Source: Terriglobia bacterium (GTDB lineage: Bacteria > Acidobacteriota > Terriglobia > Terriglobales > Acidobacteriaceae). From it: 35,505 bases of DNA. Made by a program: the position numbers and the translations under genes. The stretch is taken from NCBI GenBank assembly GCA_032252755.1, contig JAVUPY010000069.1, forward strand, positions 1 through 35,505, read 5' to 3'. Every line of letters begins with the position of its first letter. The first letter of the stretch is position 1. A model generated the notes under the pieces. That model saw only the letters and a program-made list of their open reading frames with translations, was not told the DNA's origin and did no database searches. This document shows, in pieces, positions 1-6,838 of this stretch.

Positions 1-77
1 TGGTCGGGACGGGCAGATTTGAACTGCCGACCCCTCGCACCCCAAGCGAGTGCTCTACCAGGCTGAGCCACGTCCCG
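1..77 (-). tRNA. tRNA-Pro (anticodon GGG)
   Basis: On the minus strand a complete 77-nt cloverleaf can be folded. The acceptor stem is CGGGACG/CGTCCCG, with discriminator A and an encoded 3' CCA (the CCA is positions 3-1). The T-arm is GGCAG/CTGCC with loop TTCAAAT. The anticodon stem is CTCGC/GCGAG with loop TTGGGGT, so the anticodon is GGG, which reads CCC and CCU proline codons. The D-arm contains the usual AGCCTGGTAGAGC pattern. The gene is whole, although its 3' end coincides with the window edge. It lies 162 bases downstream of yggX on the same strand and could be co-transcribed or have its own promoter. Confidence 0.95.
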
Positions 78-88
78 ACGATAATTGC

Positions 89-106
89 CCGACGCTGGCG
101 CGTCGG
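89..106. other. Short perfect hairpin between yggX and tRNA-Pro
   Basis: CCGACGC and GCGTCGG form a 7-bp stem with a 4-base loop, 12 bases upstream of the tRNA 5' end (minus strand). It has no T-run, so it is not a classical terminator. It might be an RNA-processing or pausing structure. The function is not known. Confidence 0.3.
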
Positions 107-239
107 TGGGGTACTTCAATTCTACATGAAAGCGGTAGCCGGAAGCGAAACGATTGCGGAGAGCACCAACCCAGGTTCATGCGCAGAAGAAGTGCGTGAA
201 CCTGAAGAACCATGCGCCACGCCGTTCCAGCGCCCGGTG

Positions 240-512
240 CTACTGTGACGGCGGGACGTACTCCTTCGGGGCTTCCGAGCCTTCGCCGAAGAAGTAGGCT
301 TCCATCTGCTGGACGATAAAGTCCTGGTGGTCTTTTTTCCAGGGCTGCAGGCGGTACTCGTTGAGCAGCATCTTCATGTGATCGGTCCAGGCCAGCCACG
401 CCTGTTTGCTGACGTTCTCGTAAATCTTCTGTCCCAGGGGTGAGTCGAAGGGCGGCTCGTCGAGGCCCTCCATCTCCTTGCCGAACTTTACGCATTTCAC
501 CATGTGTGCCAT
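240..512 (-). CDS. yggX: Fe(2+)-trafficking / oxidative damage protection protein YggX
   Basis: The 90-aa product matches the small YggX family (about 90 aa), which in enterobacteria helps protect iron-sulfur proteins and DNA from oxidative damage, probably by handling labile Fe(II). Visible family marks are the N-terminal Cys at residue 7, followed by a Lys-Phe-Gly-Lys-Glu-Met-Glu-Gly-Leu-Asp stretch, then the GQKIYENVSKQAWLAW core, the MLLNEYRL segment and a C-terminal acidic/aromatic helix ending near FFGEG. I chose ATG at 512 because GGAG lies 9 bases upstream; a longer TTG reading from 527 would swallow this site. The gene stands alone between rnr and the tRNA on the same strand. Cytoplasmic. 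High confidence in the family; the precise biochemical role is still debated for the family itself. Confidence 0.93.
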   Translation of the reverse strand: MAHMVKCVKFGKEMEGLDEPPFDSPLGQKIYENVSKQAWLAWTDHMKMLLNEYRLQPWKKDHQDFIVQQMEAYFFGEGSEAPKEYVPPSQ

Positions 513-546
513 TTCTCGTATCTCCAAACATTTGATGATAACACCC

Positions 547-578
547 GAAAACCGGCTCTCTGCAAGGGAAGGAGAGCC
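547..578 (-). terminator. Candidate terminator downstream of rnr
   Basis: Read on the minus strand, GGCTCTC and GAGAGCC form a 7-bp stem with an 11-base loop, followed by GGTTTTC. It starts about 46 bases after the rnr stop codon and upstream of yggX. The T-tract is short and interrupted, so termination strength is uncertain. Confidence 0.4.
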
Positions 579-624
579 AGTCGTGGGCGTCAGACTTCTG
601 CCCTACACATCAGTCGATGAATTC

Positions 625-3129
625 TTACTTTCTTCCACGACGGCTCTTTCGTCCGGCCGGGGGTTCTTCAAAAAGGGCAAACTGGATGCGCTTCTGCATG
701 TCATCGACGCGGTCGAGGATTACATGAACCCGGTTACCCATGGCGAAGGTTCGACGAGTGCGCTGGCCGATAATCTGCCGGGTATTCTCGTGGAAGAGGT
801 AGCGGTCGTCGGTCAGCGAGTTCAGCGGGATCAGCCCTTCAATGAAGAGTTCGTTCAGCTCGACGAACATGCCGAACTTGGTGATGCTGACGATCATGCC
901 CTCGAAGTCCTCGCCGACACGGTCTTGCATGAACTTGACTTTCTTCCATTCGAGAAGCTCGCGCTCGGCTTCGTCCGAGCGGCGTTCGGTGAGACTCGAC
1001 TCCCGGGCGATGTCGCGAAGAACGGTCTCGGGTATAGGACCACCGAGTGGAGGACGATCCTCGCGGTGCTCGCGCGTTTTCTTCGGACCGCGCTTCTCGG
1101 CTGCTTCCGTCCATGGCGACTTCAACTCCTTCTGCTCGGCGGTGAGTTCTCCTTCGCCGACTGGAACGTGACCGTCCATGCGCTCGGGGCTGTCGTCGAG
1201 GACTGACTTCAGGATACGGTGGACGATGAGGTCGGGATAGCGGCGGATCGGGGAGGTGAAATGCGTGTACGTACCGACAGCGAGCGCGAAGTGTCCCTCG
1301 TTCTCCTCGGAGTAGCGGGCCTGCTTGAGAGAACGCAGCATTAGATAGGAGAGAATGCGCTCCTCAGGTTTTCCGGCAATCTTCTCCGTGAGCTTCTGAT
1401 ACATGCGCGGCGTGACTGGAACGTCCTCGGGAACTTCGACGGTGCGTGCCTTCTGTCCTGTTCCGTAGCGGTCGCGGCGATCGGCCTTGGGCGTGAATCG
1501 CTGCACTCGCAGGGCTCCGACGCCCAGCGAGTATCCAAACGTCGCGGCGATGGTTTCGAAATCCAGCACGCGCTTGGGGTCGGGCTTCTCATGGATGCGA
1601 TAAAGCGACGCGATCTGCTTTGTCTCGAGGTAGGACGCAACGCTCTCGTTGGCCGCCAACATGAACTCCTCGATCATGCGGTGAGCGATGTTCCGTTCGG
1701 AGCGCGTGACACCCTGCATCAGACCGTTCTCGTCGAACTCAATGACGGCCTCGGGAAGATCGAAATCGATCGAACCGCGCTTCTTGCGCTTGGCGTTCAA
1801 AAGCAGCGCGACTTCCTTCATCAATTCGAAGACGTCGACGATGCGGGCGTATTGCTCGCGTACGGCGCGGTCGCCTTCGAGGATGAGATTCACGTTGGTG
1901 TAGGTCATGCGCTCGACCGATCGGATCACGCCAGGAGCGACTTCGTAGCCGAGAATTTCCCCCGTGCGGTCTATCTCCATGAGGCAGGACATGACGAGGC
2001 GGTCAACTTTTGGGCGCAGAGAGCAGATGTCGGTCGAGAGTTCCATCGGCAGCATGGGTACGGCGCGGTCGGGGAAATAGACCGACGTGCCGCGCATGCG
2101 CGCCTCGCGGTCGATCGCTGAGCCGTCGGTCACATACTGCGCGACATCGGCGATGTGCACCTGGAGTTCGAAATTCCCATTGTGCAGACGACGCACGGTT
2201 ACGGCGTCGTCGAAGTCGCGAGCGGTTTCACCGTCGATGGTGACGATGGGCAGTTTGCGGAAGTCCCAGCGCCGATGCAACTCGCGCGCCGGAATAACAG
2301 GCTCAAACGCCTGGGATTCCGAGAGAACGTCGGTCGGAAAGCGATGCGGGATATGGAATTTGCGAATGATGATTTCGACATCGACCCCGAAATCATCTTC
2401 GTAGCCGAGGATTTCGACTACGCGGCCCCGGGGATTCTGGGTGGCGGTGGGCCATTCCATAATCTCGACATCGACCACTACGCCTTCAAGGTCGTCGAAT
2501 TGCTTGCGCTTCGCTTCACAGCCAAGTACACGATCAACGTTCGCTTTCGCGCGGCCCGAGCCGTGCAAAGCGTCTTGTTCGTCTTCTTCGCTCTCCGCCG
2601 GCCACTCCTTACCACGCGGAATGATAACGTCGACGGTAATCTTCTCGTCCATCGGCCGGACGTAGTTTTGGCGGTCGCCGTAATGGAAGGTGCCGACGAC
2701 GGTTCCGTGGGCACGATCGATGATTTTGAGCACTCGGCCTTCGACCCGGCCCTCATCCTTGCGGCGGCCGAGTTCGACCAGCACCTTATCCCCGTGCATG
2801 GCCGGTCCGATCGCCACGGGTGGTATGTAGATGTCGCCGGCGATGGAGCGGCGGACCTCTTCGATATCTGGCGTTACGAATCCGTAGCCATCGCGGTGCA
2901 TGTTCAGCCTGCCGACTACGATGTTCTGGTTGGCGGCGGCTTGAGCGAGGGTATAGCGGTCGCGCCCCGTTTCGAGCAGTTTGCCGCGACGCACCAATGA
3001 GTCGAGCATTTCTTGGAGTTCTCGGCGGTCGCTACCGCGGAGGCTCATTTCGCGGATGAGTTGCTTGTAACCGGCGCTTTGACGAGGCGACTTCTCGATT
3101 TGTTTCAGGACGCGGGATTCGGCGATCAT
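625..3129 (-). CDS. rnr: Ribonuclease R (3'-5' exoribonuclease, RNB family)
   Basis: The 834-aa product has the RNase R order: an N-terminal winged-helix-like region, OB/cold-shock domains (GRLNMHRDGYGFVTPD near residue 75), the RNB catalytic domain with IDGETARDFDDAV carrying the Mg-binding aspartates, the HFTSPIRRYPDL motif, and a C-terminal S1 domain (GMIVSITKFGMFVEL), then a basic tail. It degrades structured RNA processively in the cytoplasm. ATG at 3129 gives a normal family N-terminus; in-frame upstream starts (ATG 3189, TTG 3204) would translate through a heptanucleotide repeat. No good Shine-Dalgarno precedes ATG 3129; the repeat occupies that position. Odd: about 50 charged residues are inserted between the end of the RNB domain and the S1 region (about residues 643-698). 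Confidence 0.93.
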   Translation of the reverse strand: MIAESRVLKQIEKSPRQSAGYKQLIREMSLRGSDRRELQEMLDSLVRRGKLLETGRDRYTLAQAAANQNIVVGRLNMHRDGYGFVTPDIEEVRRSIAGDIYIPPVAIGPAMHGDKVLVELGRRKDEGRVEGRVLKIIDRAHGTVVGTFHYGDRQNYVRPMDEKITVDVIIPRGKEWPAESEEDEQDALHGSGRAKANVDRVLGCEAKRKQFDDLEGVVVDVEIMEWPTATQNPRGRVVEILGYEDDFGVDVEIIIRKFHIPHRFPTDVLSESQAFEPVIPARELHRRWDFRKLPIVTIDGETARDFDDAVTVRRLHNGNFELQVHIADVAQYVTDGSAIDREARMRGTSVYFPDRAVPMLPMELSTDICSLRPKVDRLVMSCLMEIDRTGEILGYEVAPGVIRSVERMTYTNVNLILEGDRAVREQYARIVDVFELMKEVALLLNAKRKKRGSIDFDLPEAVIEFDENGLMQGVTRSERNIAHRMIEEFMLAANESVASYLETKQIASLYRIHEKPDPKRVLDFETIAATFGYSLGVGALRVQRFTPKADRRDRYGTGQKARTVEVPEDVPVTPRMYQKLTEKIAGKPEERILSYLMLRSLKQARYSEENEGHFALAVGTYTHFTSPIRRYPDLIVHRILKSVLDDSPERMDGHVPVGEGELTAEQKELKSPWTEAAEKRGPKKTREHREDRPPLGGPIPETVLRDIARESSLTERRSDEAERELLEWKKVKFMQDRVGEDFEGMIVSITKFGMFVELNELFIEGLIPLNSLTDDRYLFHENTRQIIGQRTRRTFAMGNRVHVILDRVDDMQKRIQFALFEEPPAGRKSRRGRK

Positions 3130-3133
3130 TCTT

Positions 3134-3161
3134 GTCAGTTCTCGGTTCCCAGTTCCCAGTT
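3134..3161 (-). repeat. Heptanucleotide repeat abutting the rnr start
   Basis: Four consecutive 7-base units lie here; on the plus strand they are GTCAGTT, CTCGGTT, CCCAGTT and CCCAGTT, so two are identical and two are variants. The array ends 4 bases before the rnr ATG on the coding strand and occupies the ribosome-binding position. The unit resembles the CCTAGTA unit in front of ppa, but in the opposite orientation relative to the gene. Confidence 0.6.
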
Positions 3162-3204
3162 TGAGTCCCCATGCAAGCAAAAGAGGCATGCATAGATCAC
3201 CCAA

Positions 3205-3541
3205 AACGGATGAGTGCTATTCTTGCACCCGAACTGTACCTCTGTTCATGGCTGGCACCGATACCTTCGATGCTTTCAACCGTACTACTTCGGGCCTATA
3301 GTAGGCTAGGCGCGAACAAGAGACCCCTTTAGGGCATTCGTCGGATATAAGAATTGCCGCTGGCGCGACAAGATTACCGGGAAGAAGTGAAAGACTCCGA
3401 ATGGGGAAAGCCGTTGCAAGTGGCGAACCTCACGCCAATCCAGCAATTCTGGTTTCAGAGCTTGAACGTCCGGTTTGGTAATGTACGTGCGGGTCTCGAA
3501 CTGATCACCAACAACCATTCCCCTGAAAGGAATTTTTAGAA
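3205..3541. other. Intergenic region between divergent rnr and bactofilin; no confident gene
   Basis: This gap of over 300 bases separates the divergently transcribed rnr and bactofilin genes and must hold promoters for both; I see no convincing -35/-10 pair. A 61-codon frame (TTG 3354 to TAG 3539, plus strand) ends 2 bases before the bactofilin ATG, but it lacks a Shine-Dalgarno, has no recognisable domain, and the opposite strand is also open (3306-3518), so I do not call it a gene. A GAAAGG at about 3526-3531 could serve bactofilin translation. Confidence 0.5.
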
Positions 3542-4060
3542 ATGTGGAAGCCCTCCAACGCTCCTAATGCACCGTCCACACCCGAAAGGCCGCAGCCCTC
3601 GTCGCAGCCGACCCCGCAGCAGTCGACTCCGATTGAGCCGGTTCCAGTTTCGGCTCCCCGCAACGCTGCCCTGAACACCCAGGAGCAGGCGACGATCGGC
3701 AAGTCGCTGGTCATCAAGGGCGAGGTGACCGGTTCGGAGTCCCTTTACATTGATGGCCGTGTGGAAGGCTCGATCAACCTTTCCGGCAACCGGGTGACGG
3801 TTGGCCGCAATGGCGTCGTTTCGGCCAACATCAGCGCCCGTGAGATCGTCGTCCTCGGCAAGGTGCGCGGCAATCTGACCGCGACCGACCGCGTCGACAT
3901 CCGCAATGAAGGATCGCTGACCGGCGACGTGGTTGCACAGCGCATCAGCATTGAAGACGGTGCCTTCTTCAAGGGCGGGATCGACATCCGCAAGCCCGGG
4001 CAGAAGGTCGAATCGATGCCGGACAGCAAGAGCGAAGAGAAGAGCGCGGCTCGCGCGTAG
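3542..4060 (+). CDS. Bactofilin (polymer-forming cytoskeletal protein, DUF583)
   Basis: The 172-aa protein has a disordered Pro/Ser/Gln-rich N-terminus (residues 1-50) followed by the bactofilin beta-helix core (about 52-150). The core shows the repeating hydrophobic/glycine pattern, for example IGKSLVIKGEVTGSESLYIDGRVEGSI and later GKVRGNLTA and GSLTGDVVAQRISIEDGAFFKGGI. It ends in a short charged tail. Bactofilins assemble without nucleotide into filaments under the inner membrane and scaffold peptidoglycan enzymes or polarity factors. Its neighbours downstream include murJ (peptidoglycan precursor flipping), which fits an envelope role, though a terminator separates them. The start is ATG with AAAGGA about 11 bases upstream. 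The specific cellular role (shape, stalk, DNA segregation) cannot be told from sequence. Confidence 0.93.
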   Translation: MWKPSNAPNAPSTPERPQPSSQPTPQQSTPIEPVPVSAPRNAALNTQEQATIGKSLVIKGEVTGSESLYIDGRVEGSINLSGNRVTVGRNGVVSANISAREIVVLGKVRGNLTATDRVDIRNEGSLTGDVVAQRISIEDGAFFKGGIDIRKPGQKVESMPDSKSEEKSAARA

Positions 4061-4065
4061 ATTTC

Positions 4066-4104
4066 TACCGGGGTCGCGGCTCGCGGGCTGCGACCCTGTC
4101 GGTA
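4066..4104 (+). terminator. Stable hairpin after bactofilin, possible terminator or mRNA-stabilising structure
   Basis: TACCG plus GGGTCGC pair with GCGACCC and CGGTA, giving about 12 bp with a small bulge and a GC-rich loop. It starts 6 bases after the bactofilin stop. There is no T-run, so it may attenuate or protect the mRNA 3' end rather than terminate fully. Confidence 0.4.
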
Positions 4105-4167
4105 TAGCATTCCGGGCGAATCGGAGTAACATCCCCACTCGGAATACAGGAAGTTGGGGAAGCAATC

Positions 4168-4377
4168 ATGTTTGAAAAGGTTCTACAGCTTCTCTCGATC
4201 CGATGCAGCCATCGGCGGCTTTCGCAGCCCTTCACCGCCGCCTCGGGCCAATCCATGGCTCGGGCCGCCGGTGACTGGGAGCCAGTAGCCGCCAGCGGCC
4301 CGGGGCATTATGTTGTTTGCCTGGAGTGCGGCAAGAAGTTCGGCTACGACTGGTCGGAGATGCGGGTCATCAAGTAA
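4168..4377 (+). CDS. Small CxxC (zinc-ribbon-like) protein of unknown function
   Basis: This 69-aa protein has no family name I can assign. It has a first metal-ligand-like pair near the N-terminus (C13, H15 in IRCSHRR) and a second pair at C51 and C54 (VCLECGKKFGYDW), a pattern that could bind one zinc; this is inference. The middle is low-complexity Ala/Gly/Ser. The start ATG is preceded by a purine-rich GGAAGTTGGGGAAG. It is the last gene before the strong terminator at 4470-4496 and follows bactofilin by about 107 bases, so the two may share a transcript. No membrane segment or signal peptide is visible. I consider it a real gene because of the ribosome-binding site, the ordered Cys pattern and the terminator. 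Confidence 0.7.
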   Translation: MFEKVLQLLSIRCSHRRLSQPFTAASGQSMARAAGDWEPVAASGPGHYVVCLECGKKFGYDWSEMRVIK

Positions 4378-4469
4378 CGTCCCATAGGCCGGGTGCCCCA
4401 CATCGGGTGTTGATAGCCGATTTTGGGGCTCCACTTGGTCTTCATTCGTCACGGCGGAATTTCGTCGGA

Positions 4470-4496
4470 AGCCCTGGCACTTGCCGGGGCTTTTTT
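4470..4496 (+). terminator. Rho-independent terminator after the small CxxC gene
   Basis: AGCCCTGGC and GCCGGGGCT form a 9-bp stem (one G-T wobble) around an ACTT loop, followed directly by TTTTTTG. It is a textbook intrinsic terminator on the plus strand, separating the bactofilin/CxxC unit from murJ. Confidence 0.9.
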
Positions 4497-4564
4497 GTTG
4501 CAAAGTGGATGCCCCGGTTCGCAAACCTCTCACTTGCAGAACCTCCATTGCTATAGTGGAAACA

Positions 4565-6154
4565 ATGGCAGCAACCACATTCACGCGGCTCAAGCAGACG
4601 GTTACTCAACGCGGTGCCGCGACTCTGGTTGCCTCGGGAATGCTTCTCAGCCGTATCGCAGGATTGATACGCGCACGCGTCTTCGCGCATTTTCTCGGCG
4701 CCTCCGTCGCTGCCGATGCCTTTTCGGCCGCGTTCCGGATACCCAACTTCCTGCAGAACCTTTTTGGTGAAGGCGTGCTCTCGGCGTCGTTCATACCCGT
4801 CTATGCACGGTTGAACGCCGAGAAAAGACACGATGAAGCCAGTCGCCTCGCCGAAGCTGTAGGCGCTTTACTCGCCGTAGTGACCGCCATCATCGTTGCG
4901 ATGGGACTCCTGCTTGCGCCCGTTCTCGTGCACGTGATCGCCCCTGGCTTTCACGGCGAGAAGCGGGTCCTGACGGTCCAGCTCATCCGGATCCTATTCC
5001 CGGGTACTGGACTGCTCGTTTTCAGTGCCTGGTGCCTCGGAATACTGAACAGCCATCGCAGGTTCTTCTTGTCATACGCGGCCCCCGTTGTGTGGAACGC
5101 CGCCATGATCACAACCCTGCTCTGGAAAGGTCCTGGCGCCGCGCAGGACCACCTTGCGATAGACCTCGCCTGGGGTTCGGTGGTGGGCTCGGGCCTGCAG
5201 TTCGGGGTTCAGCTCCCGGTTGTATGGTCACTCTTGCGGCCAATCCAAAGCCTGGTTCGTTCCCGATCGTCGCACGTTCGCACCGTGGTCAAGAATTTCC
5301 TGCCAGTCTTCGTGAGTCGCGGAGTGGTCCAAATCAGCGCCTACGTGGATGCACTGCTCGCAAGTTTCCTCCCAACTGGAGCAGTCGCGGCCCTCTCTTA
5401 CGCCCAAACTCTGAATCAGTTGCCTGTCAGCCTTTTCGGAATGGCGATCTCCGCCGCTGAACTGCCCGCAATGTCGAGCGCGCTGGGCACGGAGGAGGAG
5501 ATAGCGGCGGCATTGCGCAGGAGAATCCTGCGCGGTCTCCAGCAGATCACATACTTCGTAGTACCATCCGCGGTTGCGTTCTTCGTTCTCGGCGATGTCG
5601 TCGTCGCCACGATCTACAAGTCAGGTATTTTCACGTCGCAGGACGTACGGTTTGTCTGGGCAGTTTTGGCAGGCGCGTCGGTAGGGCTGATCGCTACAAC
5701 CTCGGGGCGCCTGTATTCGTCGGCGTTTTACGCTCTGCGCGATACTCGAACTCCGCTTCGGTTCGCCGTAATCCGCGTAACACTGACGTTGATCATGGGC
5801 TACATCTTTGCCCTGCCGATGCCGGTCTGGCTCGGCATCAATCGGCAGTGGGGAGTCGCCGGATTGACCTTTTCTGCCGGAATAGCCGGCTGGGTGGAGT
5901 TCATCCTTCTGCGCCGTTCACTTCATCAACGAATTGGCGCTGTCGAGTTTTCGTCTCTGTACCTTGCCAAGCTCTGGGCCGCGGCGATCATCGCGAGCGT
6001 TCCGGGATTGTTTCTCAACTGGCACCTTCCCATCCACTCGGCGGCAAAGCGCGGCATCATCATTCTCGCGGTTTATGGCGTGCTTTACCTCGCTATTGCC
6101 GCCCTGCTTGGGATCCAGGGAATGCTCGGACGCTTCCGCAATCGCGCTACATAG
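4565..6154 (+). CDS. murJ: Lipid II flippase MurJ (MviN family)
   Basis: The 529-aa polytopic inner-membrane protein matches MurJ/MviN, which flips the peptidoglycan precursor lipid II to the periplasmic face. The N-terminus carries the family signature around GMLLSRIAGLIRARVFA followed by AADAFSAAFRIPNFLQNLFGEG, including the Arg residues typical of the central cavity and the conserved NLFGEG loop. About 14 hydrophobic helices follow to the C-terminus, and the length is normal for the family. ATG 4565 was chosen over an upstream in-frame start at 4481 because the latter lies inside the preceding terminator hairpin. It has its own transcription unit after that terminator and is followed 62 bases later by ppa on the same strand. 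Confidence 0.93.
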   Translation: MAATTFTRLKQTVTQRGAATLVASGMLLSRIAGLIRARVFAHFLGASVAADAFSAAFRIPNFLQNLFGEGVLSASFIPVYARLNAEKRHDEASRLAEAVGALLAVVTAIIVAMGLLLAPVLVHVIAPGFHGEKRVLTVQLIRILFPGTGLLVFSAWCLGILNSHRRFFLSYAAPVVWNAAMITTLLWKGPGAAQDHLAIDLAWGSVVGSGLQFGVQLPVVWSLLRPIQSLVRSRSSHVRTVVKNFLPVFVSRGVVQISAYVDALLASFLPTGAVAALSYAQTLNQLPVSLFGMAISAAELPAMSSALGTEEEIAAALRRRILRGLQQITYFVVPSAVAFFVLGDVVVATIYKSGIFTSQDVRFVWAVLAGASVGLIATTSGRLYSSAFYALRDTRTPLRFAVIRVTLTLIMGYIFALPMPVWLGINRQWGVAGLTFSAGIAGWVEFILLRRSLHQRIGAVEFSSLYLAKLWAAAIIASVPGLFLNWHLPIHSAAKRGIIILAVYGVLYLAIAALLGIQGMLGRFRNRAT

Positions 6155-6178
6155 AGATGTGCGAAACTCCCCAGGTCA

Positions 6179-6213
6179 CCTTGCACCTCGTACCTAGTAC
6201 CTAGTACCTTCTT
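6179..6213 (+). repeat. Heptanucleotide repeat directly in front of ppa
   Basis: Five consecutive 7-base units: CCTTGCA, CCTCGTA, CCTAGTA, CCTAGTA and CCTTCTT. Only TTC separates the last unit from the ppa ATG, so the array sits where a Shine-Dalgarno should be and none is present. A very similar array, ending CCTTTCT, lies the same distance from the start codon at 17419. Confidence 0.75.
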
Positions 6214-6216
6214 TTC

Positions 6217-6762
6217 ATGATCCATCCATGGCACGACATCACCCCCGGCGAGCATCTTCCGTCCGAATTCAGTACAGTCATCGAGATCCCCTTCGGGTCG
6301 AGCGTGAAGTACGAACTGGACAAACAGAGCGGTCTGATTAAGCTGGACCGGGTGCTTTATTCCGCCGTCTACTACCCGGCGAACTACGGCTTCATTCCAC
6401 AGACGCTCGCCGAAGACGAGGATCCGCTCGACGTTCTCGTCTTTTGCCAGGAACCAGTCGTCCCGCTGACGCTGATCCAGGCCCGGACCGTGGGGTTGAT
6501 GACCATGCTCGACGCCGGGAAAAAGGACCACAAGATCATCGCCGTCGCGACCAAGGATCCGGAGTTCAATAGCTACAAAGAGATCGCCGAAATGCCCGAG
6601 CACCGGCTGCTGATGCTGCGTCGCTTCTTCCAGGACTACAAGCTGCTGGAGGGCAAAAAGGTCGAGGTCGACGAAATCCAACCAGCCAAGGACGCTTTCC
6701 CGGTGATTGAGGATTCGCTCCATCGCTATTCGCAGCAACGGCGGAAGGGGTTCGGGAAGTAG
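6217..6762 (+). CDS. ppa: Inorganic pyrophosphatase, family I
   Basis: The 181-aa cytoplasmic enzyme hydrolyses pyrophosphate to two phosphates, pulling biosynthetic reactions forward. The family I signature DEDPLDVLV is present, with metal-binding Asp67, Asp69 and Asp72. Upstream are the expected substrate and metal ligands: Glu23 (VIEIPFGS), Lys31 and Glu33 (VKYELD), Arg45 (DRVLYS) and the [12 protein letters not shown] stretch. Length is typical (about 175-180 aa). ATG 6217 is the only sensible start; it has no Shine-Dalgarno and is immediately preceded by a heptanucleotide repeat. It lies 62 bases after murJ on the same strand and may be read from the murJ promoter. Confidence 0.95.
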   Translation: MIHPWHDITPGEHLPSEFSTVIEIPFGSSVKYELDKQSGLIKLDRVLYSAVYYPANYGFIPQTLAEDEDPLDVLVFCQEPVVPLTLIQARTVGLMTMLDAGKKDHKIIAVATKDPEFNSYKEIAEMPEHRLLMLRRFFQDYKLLEGKKVEVDEIQPAKDAFPVIEDSLHRYSQQRRKGFGK

Positions 6763-6838
6763 CGGGTCTAGCTTTCGCCATCGGCGGCCGAAACAGCACA
6801 GAACAGGCAAAATTACGTATTGATAGCTGGGAGGACTC

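Noticed and set aside
478-1206. 242-aa plus-strand open frame
   Set aside because: Antisense to the rnr 3' end and the yggX start; no domain and no ribosome-binding site.
2155-3000. 281-aa plus-strand open frame
   Set aside because: It lies wholly antisense to rnr, whose RNase R domains are clear; long antisense frames are common in GC-rich genes.
6179-6213. CRISPR or minisatellite interpretation of the heptad repeats
   Set aside because: Units are only 7 bases, contiguous and without spacers, so not CRISPR; copy number is too low to call a minisatellite.
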